DNA of 64,000 nucleotides from Pasteurellaceae bacterium Orientalotternb1 (GTDB lineage Bacteria; Pseudomonadota; Gammaproteobacteria; Enterobacterales; Pasteurellaceae), in the NCBI GenBank assembly GCA_011455275.1, contig CP015028.1:1772911-1836910 (forward strand), read 5' to 3'. Shown here piece after piece: positions 54,801 through 61,248 of the stretch. The translations under genes and the position numbers were made by a program. How positions within the stretch are numbered: position 1 is the first letter of the stretch; each line of letters begins with the position of its first letter. Below the pieces are notes generated by a model, which ran no database searches, was not told the origin of the DNA, and was given only the letters and a program-made list of their open reading frames with translations.

Positions 54801-56706
54801 ATGTATTACCTAAACTTTCAATGACTTTGGCTGTATTGACAGAAAGATTATAGATGTTCGCCCCTAAGCCATTAGCGTCAGTTTGTTGAATATTTACCGA
54901 ACTATCATTAGAGGTAACCTGGGTTCTTGCTCCTGCTATCGCATTGTAAACCGCTTTAGAGGTGGCGACTTTTTCACTCTCTGCGGTAATACTTGAGGCT
55001 TTGTCTAGCCCGAGTGTAAAGGTTTTTACTCCATTTTGGGGTTTTGTTGACGGTGAAACAGTCACATCACCATTGCCAGCTACATTTATTGCATTTTGTG
55101 CAGTGGTTTTTACCACTTGTTCATTGACAGAAACGGTGTAAACATCTTTTCCTGTATTAGTTGCTTTAGAAACGGTAGTAAATTGATTATCGCCTGTAAC
55201 TTCAACAGCTTCTTTCGCATGTTGTTTAACTTTATTGACCCCAGCCGTGTCGATATTGGCAAGGTTTTTATTTGCATAGGTTTCATTTGGATTAGCCGCT
55301 AAGTTATCTAATTTAGTTCTTATTTGATCAGCTAAATTGATTGTGACATCAGAACCATTGCGGTTCGTTTGCACATAGTTAGAAGTGCCTTTAATCCCTA
55401 ACGTACCTGTTTGTAAGGCTATTGTGCCTGATCCTGTATTATCGGCTGCAAATTTAAGATTACTGATTGCGTCAAGTTGTCCTTTATTGACCGCATCAGT
55501 TGCTTGCTCGCCTGCACGGACACCTGCTACACGGTTGTTTCCCATATCTACATTTTGGTTGCCCCCAACCGTTAGTCCGCCAGTGGCGGTAATGATACCT
55601 GTGGCAGTGAGATTGGTAAAAGAGGGGCTTTGGGCAAATTGGATTTCAACTTTATTGCCATTCGCAACCGTTTTGACATTTGCTGCACTGAAGTCATTGC
55701 CTGTGCCACTGCCTTTAATTTCAAGCCGTTGCCCTAGATTACGCTCAATATCCCCCGTGTTGCCTTCAAAGGTGATGGGGCGGCTTTGTAAGCCCGATGT
55801 GATTTGGAAAAGCTGAGAGCCATTGATCGCATCAGTTGAATCGACAGAAATTTTCCCAGGGGCGACATTTTTGATTTGACGTTTAATGGTATCGCTTCCC
55901 ACCGAAACCACATAACTGGATTGCTCATTAGCGGTTTCGACTGCACCAGCTGCATTACCATAGTTAACGTCACTAACAACGATATTTCCTTCTTGCGTTG
56001 CTTTTTGATTGGTTACAGAGCTATGACCTAACGCTACAGAATGGGCAAAGGTTGCGTTAGCATTTGAACCTAAGGCTATTGAGTCTGCAACTGAACGAGA
56101 TGACTGACCTAATGAGATACCTCGACCACCCAAGGCTCTTGCTCCTGTACCAAGGGCAATACTGTCTAGGGAAGAGGTATAAGCATCTTTACCTATCGCA
56201 ACACTGGCTTGTCCTGCGGCAAAAGCACTGGTACCAATAGCAATTTGCTCTTTCGATACACCATGCTGATTTCCATAGGTTTTTGCACCATGTCCAAGCA
56301 CGATATTATACCAGCCCGCAGAGGTAGCGTGATTACCAATAACGATATTGTGACTGGTATAATCCTCATGATACATACTGTCCACTGTGCCATGAGGGGC
56401 AAGCGTAGTCTGCTTAACTGAAGCGGTTGGACCAATGAGAATATTATGTTTATTCGCTGTTGGTGTAGCTTCTGTGCCTCCCTCGGTTTCAATATGTACC
56501 TTATGAGTGCCAAGCGATTGAATGGTTCTTGCTGCCTCAACAGAAGTTGGTATAAAGGTGGCTAGCCCTAAAGCGGCGGTAAGGGCTAAACTGGATAAAT
56601 TGATGGCGTTACTACTGCTGGATTTTACTCTGCCTCGTGCCAATTCCGACACGGCAACCCAAGTCTGGGTGGCGGTATTCCAAATGACTCTAAATACTTT
56701 ATTCAT
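45832..56706 (-). CDS. Giant trimeric autotransporter adhesin passenger (Hia/Hsf/YadA class), frame closed before the anchor
   Basis: 3,624 residues as read. Starts with the extended signal peptide of the class (MNKVFRVIWNTATQTWVAVSE, then a hydrophobic core ending TSVEA near 59). YadA-like head repeats occupy about residues 150-240 (SIALGTGARALGG, SIALGSNANATF). A stalk of about 2,500 residues is built from degenerate units of about 180-390 residues with WRxALxVYxKxET, FTVSVDNxHIKxQAK and KTFxxxLNKA motifs. Neck motifs such as VDMGGNRVQNIGDA follow, then a second head (about 3350-3470, YATAVGFQAKASGENAVSFG). The last 15 residues (FKMWVWRLNLLMP) are frameshift noise. With one extra G the gene would run to 45560 and encode 3,715 residues. 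AAGG lies seven bases before the ATG. Confidence 0.92.
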   Translation of the reverse strand: MNKVFRVIWNTATQTWVAVSELARGRVKSSSSNAINLSSLALTAALGLATFIPTSVEAARTIQSLGTHKVHIETEGGTEATPTANKHNILIGPTASVKQTTLAPHGTVDSMYHEDYTSHNIVIGNHATSAGWYNIVLGHGAKTYGNQHGVSKEQIAIGTSAFAAGQASVAIGKDAYTSSLDSIALGTGARALGGRGISLGQSSRSVADSIALGSNANATFAHSVALGHSSVTNQKATQEGNIVVSDVNYGNAAGAVETANEQSSYVVSVGSDTIKRQIKNVAPGKISVDSTDAINGSQLFQITSGLQSRPITFEGNTGDIERNLGQRLEIKGSGTGNDFSAANVKTVANGNKVEIQFAQSPSFTNLTATGIITATGGLTVGGNQNVDMGNNRVAGVRAGEQATDAVNKGQLDAISNLKFAADNTGSGTIALQTGTLGIKGTSNYVQTNRNGSDVTINLADQIRTKLDNLAANPNETYANKNLANIDTAGVNKVKQHAKEAVEVTGDNQFTTVSKATNTGKDVYTVSVNEQVVKTTAQNAINVAGNGDVTVSPSTKPQNGVKTFTLGLDKASSITAESEKVATSKAVYNAIAGARTQVTSNDSSVNIQQTDANGLGANIYNLSVNTAKVIESLGNTFAKADASNITQQAGNWRENLSVYSKTETTTEINKAKETVEAGHGIAVASSGSTSGGTQFTVSVNNDYIKQQAKEAIKLIDGTNTTVQESTDNSNGEKTYAVNVNLAGLANTNLSNLSSAGTTEIKKVAKDAIAATGNSDISVSTTPNNTNGAKNFTFSLNKAAAITDNDERAATSKAVHSAIVGAKTTISSTDQSVNITPNHATGLNANTYDISINTTKVIADLDSTFARTNASNISGQATAWRNALEVYSRTETDSKIEKVKEAVESGTGISIEQEETTAGKKFTVSVDNTHLKQQAQQAVKLANGTNTIVQENDSDGNKTYTVNVNLDDRVTTSLSNLADAGKTEVKKLAKEAIVATGNNDVTVVTGGADDTATPKTFTFGLNKADAITATDEKAATAKAVHSAIVGAKTQVSSSDSYISVQNTEHSNLSPNSYSLSLNLAKLTQDLSNTFVQTSNLGVTPFTYKVNGTGAKTTTLSQGLDFVNTGNLTIEARENGVVAIGLDSTTREDITKRETVVGSNGVTVTSENSNETGGKEFSVSLDNNYIDGRAKAAVTVANGDNTTVTTTNNENGATTYAVNVDLSNVAQTDLSNLKTEGQNQVKTLAKQAIDVTNADNFTSVEKDTQNGKDTYKISVSQDAVKSAAHRAIEVSAGADIDVEATTSDGVKTFALTLNKANSIVQDDTNVATSQAVHSAITGAKTTVNATGDIVTVTKEEKAGIEANNYTISVNTNNLKTSLNDTFAKVDATNLGENASVWRTALDVYNKEETRNEIDNAKETVKGSAGINVDAKNVTGKGQEFTVSLDNNHIKAQAKSAVEVTGDNHFANVSKDTSNTDKDIYIVSVSEQAVKAAAHSAIAATGSDDVNVVASTNDTQNQKTFTVSLNKADSITADDEKVATTKAVHSAIANAKTTVNATDELVTIQANAQDGIGANSYGISLNTNKLAENLTNTFAKSDATNIGTTQATAWRTALDVYNKAQTNTEIAKAKETVKAGTGITVTPKEVADKGQEFTVAVDDSHIKTQAKQAIKVVHGNNTSVTEGTEGDAKTFRVDVDLSNYATNSTLSNTQIGYKANGGEAKSVLLSQGLNFTNTGNLAITAKDNGVIELGLDDETKTKLDVRETVVQGTGIVVNGDTNNDTGGKQFTVSVDNNHIKAQAKDAVKVAAQDNDAFVSVTLDDSTGSSVYKVGVDQQAVTSAAKNAIQVIGNTDIAVETDNDAAKTFALTLNKATEVVEGENKALTADAAYKAITSAKTKVAAGDNLVTVTPTESDNLTRNQYTVALDTTALKTHLSTSLNDTFATVKASNVGQYANLWRTALDVYSKAETNNAINLAKETVVNGTGVTVSTSTNRLGAQEFTVALDNSHIQAQAKQAISVTGDADILVNASEKEGKQDFAISLTKATAVEANNASALTSGAAYIAITEAKTKVTSKDDLLTLTKTAESDDLTANEYDVALNRTTLKTHLTTALNDTFAKTDASNITPKTWRDTLNVYDKTETDSAINAISTLRFMGDNGSSSIALQTDTLGFKGQTGYLETRGNGSDITIQLADGVKNKLDNLAENPNATYTNQSLDNLNTQGIAKIKEQVGIENGLNTTATSEEKNGVKTFKVDVDLSEYSKTADLGSTALSYKANSGEGKTTSLTNGLDFQNKGNLTIATQDNGVVELSLDAQTVKDIAVRETVVAGTGITVTDTETNNTDGKQFRVAVDNSHIKAQAKEAVQVAAANNDEFVVVTPNVDTNNGNTTYQVAVSKQAVQAAAKDVVDVTGNNDILVNTTNNTTDKSFALSLDKANAVIKNEEKVITAGAVYSAVTGAKSKVTTGDNLITLTSTEFDDLKANQYHLALNTANLKTHLTENLNDTFAKLDASNVAPQAQIWRSALEVYNKAETNSAINNAGWTLKANTENGTRINNHGVVTFKNGNNIDITLNGNDITVNAVSNPVFVGTVTAGGLTVSPNSAINMGNNRIQNVADAENHHDAVNLSQLNTLGNNTLTVSGNTGETNAQTLNYTGGLHFTVQGDGAITSQASGSTVTLDLTAETKADIAKREKVTAGEGILVSKTTNNTGGTTFNVAVDNAHIKNQLEVTGSGLATVSKEDQNGKDIYTVNVDQQAVTSLAKNAISVTGNDDIKVSETEKGNKQDFALTLDKAEHVAENDTKVVTAGAVYQAITRAKTQLDSRDDLIRLHKTESENLDANRYTVSLDRVQLKNHLTHELNDTFAKQDASNVEASVWRTVLDVLSRSEISSAINASGWILKVNQEVEGEKITNDGIVTFNQDQNIEIKREGNHINIKTVEAPTFSRVSAGTLTTTGSAAVGGMLHANGGFTVGERQTINLGNNVVSGVATGVEETDATNVKQVKDLVANSAWKLSSGSTQEGIDETLDTLAEEDINPNDKLTLQAGKNLKVKREANGIVTYATQDNVSFTNVNTGSLNVAGATTLNQLTVNGESVFNRGFSVANGQTVDMGGNRVQNIGDAKEHGDAVNLKQLQEMSSNLTQSGLNFSGNQGETERNLGQTIAIEGKATTEGSYSSANIKTVVENGKVEIQIAERPKFDNVEVSQLQAVGLATKNANISDNLTVSGNTTLGGQGKNLTVKEGTAVHMGGNVVSGIANGDISPNSSDAVNGSQLYAIQQLVGQGDSKDSTTTIINSDGTAQDVQISQSNGYTLTTYNVESQKEYRTNNVIEAIGRMNEQGIKFFHTNDGMVKPDVQGGNTVDSSASGKYATAVGFQAKASGENAVSFGKGSQALGKDTISIGTGNIVSGNNSGAFGDPSIVSGNNSYTIGNDNTVATNNSFVVGNNVTNTVDNSVFLGADTGYVTDGKTTKGNAAYTSQVIDGQTYQYAGGKVEEVVGVVSVGNIQPNGTMQTRRIQNVAPGLISENSTDAVNGSQLYSLTHFVNQGWELNTGVVDGTNGIVESAAPTKIGLGNSVKVNAGQNIVLTQHGNAIDIATSMTPTFNSLKLNQGSVVDMGGIAFKMWVWRLNLLMP
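45881..45886 (-). other. G6 homopolymer at the adhesin frameshift
   Basis: On the coding strand ATGGGGGGAATCGCATTC reads M-G-G-I-A-F. With seven G it would read M-G-G-N-R-I-Q-N-V-G, the standard neck motif present elsewhere in the same protein (DMGGNRVQNIG near 47400, HMGGNVVSGIA near 46990). The total length from 56706 to 45560 plus one base is exactly 3,716 codons. Confidence 0.85.
48030..55280 (-). repeat. Internal repeat array of the adhesin stalk
   Basis: Eight copies of the WRxALxVY segment lie near 54750, 54070, 52520, 51885, 50850, 50330, 49160 and 48100. A ninth unit near 53430 has the segment replaced by a beta-rich YKVNGTGAKTTTLSQGLDF module. Unit spacing varies from about 500 to over 1,000 bases, so the copies are diverged modules and not recent duplications. 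Some carry inverted uptake cores in frame (near 48460, 51210 and 52245). Confidence 0.8.
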
Positions 56707-56875
56707 AACATTACCTTTAGTTTAAAAATGTAAATTTGTTTTATTCAAGTAAAAATTCTGCATATTTTATATGCAAAACAAACACAAAATCAAAAAATTT
56801 ACAAATAAACCCTAAGGGTTTTACAAAGAGATCCGCCCAATTGGTAAAAAAATGGTCAGAAGTTACCGCTTGTAA

Positions 56876-58282
56876 TCAGTCAAAGCAATCCCCTAGCAAA
56901 AACTGTAGAACGCTATCCATACGCAAGTGTGGAATAGGTTGGTCGAAGTCGAGCCGCTTCGGTTCAAATTGGTCAAAATCAAAACGGTTATATTGCCAAT
57001 AGCTTGCTTCAGGCAAACGGCTTGGTACGCTGCCAGGGTAAAGAGTGATGCGTTTTTTGTCGCTTGAACGCACGCCTTGAATGGCTTTGAAGGTTTGTCC
57101 GTTTTGAGTGGCATTGACCGCATCGGTGGTACGAACGGAGGCAATCGCTTTGTAGGCGGTCTGAATGCCATCAAACTCTGCATGTCGCCCACCTTCTTGC
57201 ACCAGCTGTTTCATCAAACTTTCTAAATTCGGCAGCTGATCGCTAGTGATATGATCGGCCTTGGTCGCTGCAAAGAGTAACTTGTCGATATTCGATGAAA
57301 ACAGGCGACTAAATAGCGAGCGGTTGCCGTAATGAAAATGTTTAAACAGTTGCTGCAAGCCAATTTTCATCTCAATAAAGGCTTGCTGGCTGTGATTCAG
57401 CGGCGTGAGGCAATCTGCCAAAATCACTTGGCGATCGAACTGCGAAAAGTAATCTTCATAAAACGGTTTAACGATTTTTTGTTGATAGTGCTGATAGCGT
57501 TTTTTCAAGGTATGAAAAATGCTGTAGCTTGGGCTTTTTTCAAGCTGTTCCCAGTCACTTTCCGCCAAATCAAGTAAGGGGAAGAATTGATAAACGGGTG
57601 CACCACGCTCGCTGTTTGGCAACACAAATCGCCCTGGTTGGATATATTGCATCCCTTCGGCTTTACATTCGAGCAAGTAGGCGGTGTAATCTTCGCTAAG
57701 TTTTGCCAGTTGGTTTTCGTCTGCTTTGGCGGTGAGATCGAGCTGTTTTACCTGCGTTTGCCAATGTTTTGCCAATGCTGCCCGCTTGCCTTTATGTACC
57801 ACTTGCTGTGCCTGCGACCACTCTTTAAACGACTGAGAAAGTAGTGGCAAATCCAGCAACCATTCACCAGGGTAATCGAAAATATCAAGGTAAAGGGTGG
57901 CAGTTTCTTTTAGATGACGCAGCAAGCTATTACGGCGTTGGTAGCGGATCGCCAATCGAATTTCGCTGATCCCCGTTGTCGATGGCGACCACACTGGCGG
58001 ATCTGCTTCAAAGCCTTGACGATTTTTGTCGTATTCAAAACGGGGAATGGTAAGATCGTGTTGTTCCACTCGTTTCACCGATAAAATTTGTCCATTACGT
58101 GCAGGTAAAAAAAGCGATAAATGCGAGTTATCTTGTTGATTAATATGCATAAGTTGATCGACAACGCTGGTAATAAACGCCGTTTTCCCGCTACGACTCA
58201 ACCCAGTTACCGCCAGGCGAAGATGGTTATCTAATCCCCGTTGTACAAATTTATGTAATTGGTTTTGGATTTGTGTGAACAT
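56876..58282 (-). CDS. ycjX: YcjX-family P-loop protein (DUF463)
   Basis: 468 residues (E. coli YcjX 465). P-loop GLSRSGKT at residues 27-34, and a DIFDYPGEWLLDLPLL switch-type segment near 130 as in the family. YcjX proteins are GTPase-like and linked to cell-envelope stress in enterics, where ycjX pairs with ycjF and the psp genes. Here no ycjF follows; the adhesin gene lies downstream on the same strand. Function is only known at family level. Confidence 0.92.
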   Translation of the reverse strand: MFTQIQNQLHKFVQRGLDNHLRLAVTGLSRSGKTAFITSVVDQLMHINQQDNSHLSLFLPARNGQILSVKRVEQHDLTIPRFEYDKNRQGFEADPPVWSPSTTGISEIRLAIRYQRRNSLLRHLKETATLYLDIFDYPGEWLLDLPLLSQSFKEWSQAQQVVHKGKRAALAKHWQTQVKQLDLTAKADENQLAKLSEDYTAYLLECKAEGMQYIQPGRFVLPNSERGAPVYQFFPLLDLAESDWEQLEKSPSYSIFHTLKKRYQHYQQKIVKPFYEDYFSQFDRQVILADCLTPLNHSQQAFIEMKIGLQQLFKHFHYGNRSLFSRLFSSNIDKLLFAATKADHITSDQLPNLESLMKQLVQEGGRHAEFDGIQTAYKAIASVRTTDAVNATQNGQTFKAIQGVRSSDKKRITLYPGSVPSRLPEASYWQYNRFDFDQFEPKRLDFDQPIPHLRMDSVLQFLLGDCFD

Positions 58283-58383
58283 CGTGATGTTTGACCTAAT
58301 AAAAAAATCTTCCTAAAATATAACACATCGCCTATCTACTCGATAGGCTTTTTTATTAGGTTAAAGAGTGAGAAAAATAAATA
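58283..58383. promoter_or_regulatory. ycjX / CYTH-gene divergent region with nested hairpin
   Basis: GCCTATC (58330-58336) pairs with GATAGGC (58342-58348), followed by TTTTTTATT, a complete terminator shape on the + strand only 30 bases before the CYTH gene. An outer dyad, ACCTAATAAAAAA (58294-58306) with TTTTTTATTAGGT (58349-58361), would pair away the T-run. No + strand gene lies upstream for it to terminate. Confidence 0.6.
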
Positions 58384-59229
58384 ATGGAAAACGAAATTGA
58401 ATTAAAAATAATGTTATTGCCTGAAAACATCACCTTATTAACAGATTGGTTTAATCAGCAAACCATTTTACATTCTGAAACAAACAATTTAGATAATACC
58501 TATTATGATTCAGACGATCGCTATTTTGCTAAAAATAAAATGGGGCTACGAGTGAGAACAAAAAATAATAAACACGAAATCACTTTAAAAATGAAAGGTG
58601 ATATTGTGGGTGGATTACATATTCGCCCTGAATATAATTTAGCACTAGACACTCATCAACCGGATTTCAAGCGGTTAGTTTCTCATTATAATTTGCAATT
58701 TGAAGATAATTCCATTTTAGATAAACCTCTATTACCAACCTTCAGTACGGATTTTACTCGCACACAATGGCTGATTCGTTTTCAACAATCCGAAATTGAA
58801 ATTGCTTTAGATCAAGGTTTAATTAAAAATTCGCAAGGCGAAGAAGCCATTTGTGAAATAGAGTTTGAATTAAAAAGCGGTAATTTATCTGATTTAATTG
58901 ATTTGTTATTAGAAATGCCGAAGAAAGACGGTATGTGGCTAAGTAGCTTAAGTAAAGCACAGCGTGGATACTTAGTTGGTAACAAGGAAAAAATTGCAAA
59001 AGAAATGGCTAAACTGACCGCTTGTAAGGCTGAATTCACCGATATTGAAAAATATCAACTTACTCAACAAGTGGCTGATTTTATCAGACTTACACAAGAT
59101 AGTTCACTTATTGATTATTACCAACATCTTACTCAAACAACATTAGAGAATATTGATTATTTGACAACTCGACATTATCTTGAGCAAAATATTTTACTTA
59201 TTAAAAAATATTATGATAATTCCCTATAA
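58384..59229 (+). CDS. CYTH-domain protein (triphosphatase-like)
   Basis: 281 residues. The CYTH signature ExExK is at Glu4-Glu6-Lys8 (EIELK), followed by strands with GLRVRTKNNKHEITLKMKG and EIEFELKSG, the charged tunnel pattern of triphosphate-binding enzymes. E. coli YgiF, an inorganic triphosphatase of 433 residues, has a CYTH domain followed by CHAD. Here the C-terminal 80 residues are too short for a full CHAD domain. AT-rich, with an uptake core inside the coding region near 58669 and another near 59016. Hydrolysis of inorganic triphosphate is inferred from the family. Confidence 0.85.
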   Translation: MENEIELKIMLLPENITLLTDWFNQQTILHSETNNLDNTYYDSDDRYFAKNKMGLRVRTKNNKHEITLKMKGDIVGGLHIRPEYNLALDTHQPDFKRLVSHYNLQFEDNSILDKPLLPTFSTDFTRTQWLIRFQQSEIEIALDQGLIKNSQGEEAICEIEFELKSGNLSDLIDLLLEMPKKDGMWLSSLSKAQRGYLVGNKEKIAKEMAKLTACKAEFTDIEKYQLTQQVADFIRLTQDSSLIDYYQHLTQTTLENIDYLTTRHYLEQNILLIKKYYDNSL

Positions 59230-59232
59230 AAT

Positions 59233-59256
59233 ATAAAGGCGATTTAACGCCTTTAT
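59233..59256. terminator. Bidirectional terminator (CYTH gene / exported protein)
   Basis: ATAAAGGCG (59233-59241) pairs with CGCCTTTAT (59248-59256), loop ATTTAA. It includes the stop codon of the minus-strand gene. Confidence 0.8.
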
Positions 59257-59747
59257 TTAATCACTTCAAACGTTTGTGCTGGGAAATTAATGCCGTTAAT
59301 TTTTATCGCAAGAGTATATTTCCCAACTGGATCTTTTTGATCAAACTTCCAACATCTTTGAATAAATTGATCATTCTGGCTCGGCAAATGAATTGAAATC
59401 GTATTGGTTTTTCCATTTTTTGAGACTTTTCTTGATCCATTTGGATCAGAAAAATTCGCTTTTTTAGGCGAAGAAAATACTTCGGTTATTTGATTACTCG
59501 GTAAAAATGGCATATTGAATACAATCCAACATAAATTATGCCCACTATTTTTTATTGAATATTTTTTATCTTGAATTTCATTCAATTTACCATTGCTAAT
59601 ATCAACTACTGCTAATTTTAATATCGGTGGATAATCTTTAGGTAAATTAGCCATTTGTTGTTCTGTAACAATGGGAATAATCACGACTTCTTGTGCAAAT
59701 GAGAAAGCTGAGATCGCACTCAAAAATAACGCTATAATTTTCTTCAT
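59253..59747 (-). CDS. Hypothetical exported protein
   Basis: 164 residues and not recognised. Signal peptide of about 18 residues ([20 protein letters not shown]), so probably periplasmic. The mature part has two Cys ([14 protein letters not shown]) that could form a disulfide, and a beta-rich pattern ending [22 protein letters not shown], like an immunoglobulin-type domain. Its ATG overlaps the stop of the yoaH-type gene (ATGA), so the two are translationally coupled. Confidence 0.75.
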   Translation of the reverse strand: MKKIIALFLSAISAFSFAQEVVIIPIVTEQQMANLPKDYPPILKLAVVDISNGKLNEIQDKKYSIKNSGHNLCWIVFNMPFLPSNQITEVFSSPKKANFSDPNGSRKVSKNGKTNTISIHLPSQNDQFIQRCWKFDQKDPVGKYTLAIKINGINFPAQTFEVIK

Positions 59748-59905
59748 TCCATTTTCTCCGTTTTCATTTGATGCTTTTCTCGCAAAGCTTGGGCGACAAT
59801 TGCAATTGCTTCACCACTGCTCACGCCTTGCTGCATCAGTTGTTGAATTTGTTCCACTGCTTGCTGCTGTTGCTCGTGGCTTAAAGAAAGCAGGCTATTA
59901 TCCAT
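59744..59905 (-). CDS. yoaH: YoaH-type small protein (UPF0181)
   Basis: 53 residues, from ATG 59905 to TGA 59744-59746. The sequence [20 protein letters not shown] followed by [19 protein letters not shown] matches E. coli YoaH (LTHEQQQKAVERIQELM...GMSSGQAIALVAEELR). Probably a helical hairpin of unknown function. Lies between truC (17 bases upstream) and the exported protein, which it overlaps by four bases. Easily missed because of its size. Confidence 0.9.
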   Translation of the reverse strand: MDNSLLSLSHEQQQQAVEQIQQLMQQGVSSGEAIAIVAQALREKHQMKTEKME

Positions 59906-59922
59906 TTTGCGTTTCCATTAGT

Positions 59923-60651
59923 CTAATTAAATTGTGGAAAATTCCAGTTAAATTGCGAAAAAAGTTGCTGCCATTGGGCATCCAGCGGGGCCTTTATGCT
60001 AATTTTTTGCAAGGTTTTTGGGTGAGTGAATTGTAATTGGTTTGAGTGTAAAAACAACCGATCGCACCCCGTATTTGCAGTCAAAGCCCGATTTTGATGC
60101 AAATCACCATAATTGGTATCGCCGATAATGGGGTGAAATAGATGTTTGAGATGGCGGCGAAGTTGGTGCTTGCGTCCCGTTTTGGGAAAGAGCTGCACCA
60201 ACGAATAGCGGGCAGTCGCAAATTTGCCTGCGGGATACGGCATTTCGACTGTTGCTAATGAGCGATAATTGGTTATTGCTTGCTGTGCTTCTTTTTCTTG
60301 CGAAAATTTGTCGGCGATTTTATCTAACTGTACTTTCAACGGGTAATCGATCCGATCTTCCCCCAACAAATAACCCCGCACCACTGCCAAATAACTTTTT
60401 TCGATCTGATGCTGTTCAAATTGTTGGCTCATCATACGAGCCATTTCGTTGTTCAAGGCAAACAGCAACACGCCAGAAGTTGGGCGGTCGAGGCGATGAA
60501 TGGGGAAAACGTGCTGCCCTAGCTGATCGCGCAAGGTTTGCATTGCAAACACGGTTTCGTGCTTATCGAGCCAACTGCGATGCACCAGCATTCCCGCAGG
60601 TTTGTTGATTGCCACCAATTCATCGTCTTGATACAAAATATCCAATACCAT
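59923..60651 (-). CDS. truC: tRNA pseudouridine(65) synthase TruC
   Basis: 242 residues from ATG 60651; an ATG two codons earlier (60657) is also possible. Modifies U65 in tRNAs. Catalytic Asp in FPIHRLDRPTSGVLLFAL (about residue 52), N terminus VLDILYQDDELVAINKPAG like E. coli TruC, and KTGRKHQLRRHLKHL near residue 170. The yqcC-type gene directly upstream reproduces the E. coli yqcC-truC pair. Confidence 0.95.
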   Translation of the reverse strand: MVLDILYQDDELVAINKPAGMLVHRSWLDKHETVFAMQTLRDQLGQHVFPIHRLDRPTSGVLLFALNNEMARMMSQQFEQHQIEKSYLAVVRGYLLGEDRIDYPLKVQLDKIADKFSQEKEAQQAITNYRSLATVEMPYPAGKFATARYSLVQLFPKTGRKHQLRRHLKHLFHPIIGDTNYGDLHQNRALTANTGCDRLFLHSNQLQFTHPKTLQKISIKAPLDAQWQQLFSQFNWNFPQFN

Positions 60652-60682
60652 TTGCAAAATTTTCCCTGAAACTGACCGCTTG

Positions 60683-60997
60683 TTAGTCCGCTTTCAACAA
60701 TCTTTCAAGCTTCAATAGCGGCAAATGTAGGGCTTCTAAGTGCGTTTCGTTTTGCACCGCTTCTTCTAAGTAAGGGGTAATCGCAAAATTGCGGGGAATT
60801 TCTGCATCAGCATCAAGCAACGCATTCATTCGAGGGATAAAAATCCATTGCAGCCATTGGGTTGGCGACAAGGTGCTAACGCAAAACGGCTCATCACTCG
60901 CTAAGGCTTCAGCCGACGGTGGCGTTTCTTCCCAAAGAGAATGTAGTCGCATTGCAATTTGTAGATCGTTTAAGTGTTGACGAATTTCAGTTTTCAT
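60683..60997 (-). CDS. yqcC: YqcC family protein (DUF446)
   Basis: 104 residues from ATG 60997 with GGAGAG upstream; a longer frame to 61093 has no family match. The segment LSPTQWLQWIFIPRMNALLDADAEIP corresponds to E. coli YqcC MEPLEWLQWVLIPRMHDLLD, and FAITPYLEEA to FAVAPYYEMA. All-helical small protein, function unknown, conserved next to truC. An inverted uptake core lies in the 31 bases between it and truC. Confidence 0.92.
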   Translation of the reverse strand: MKTEIRQHLNDLQIAMRLHSLWEETPPSAEALASDEPFCVSTLSPTQWLQWIFIPRMNALLDADAEIPRNFAITPYLEEAVQNETHLEALHLPLLKLERLLKAD

Positions 60998-61181
60998 TTT
61001 CTCTCCAAGGGACAAATCTGTGCGAAATCGCAAAAATAATTGGTGTGATATGGGGGGAGATTTTGCAAAATCAAGGGTAATTGAGATTTGCAAAACTTCT
61101 TGAAAATCTCACCGCTTGTCGCTGTTGTGGTTTAAATCACTATGTTATGCGATTTAATTATAAAAAAATCGACAGAGTGAA

Positions 61182-61210
61182 TTGACATATAGCAATCTAG
61201 ACGTCTAAAA
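61182..61210 (+). promoter_or_regulatory. metN promoter with tandem MetJ boxes
   Basis: TTGACA (61182-61187) is a perfect -35, with a weak -10 (CTAAAA, 61205-61210) 17 bases later. Between them are two adjacent eight-base met boxes: AGCAATCT (61191-61198) and the perfect AGACGTCT (61199-61206). MetJ with SAM would cover the promoter. Confidence 0.85.
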
Positions 61211-61248
61211 TGCCAAGCATTATTTTTGATGAAAGTGTGGATAAAACG

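Noticed and set aside
48030-55280. CRISPR-like or satellite array in the adhesin region
   Set aside because: The repetition is at protein level, in frame, with diverged units of several hundred bases and no regular short repeats or spacers.
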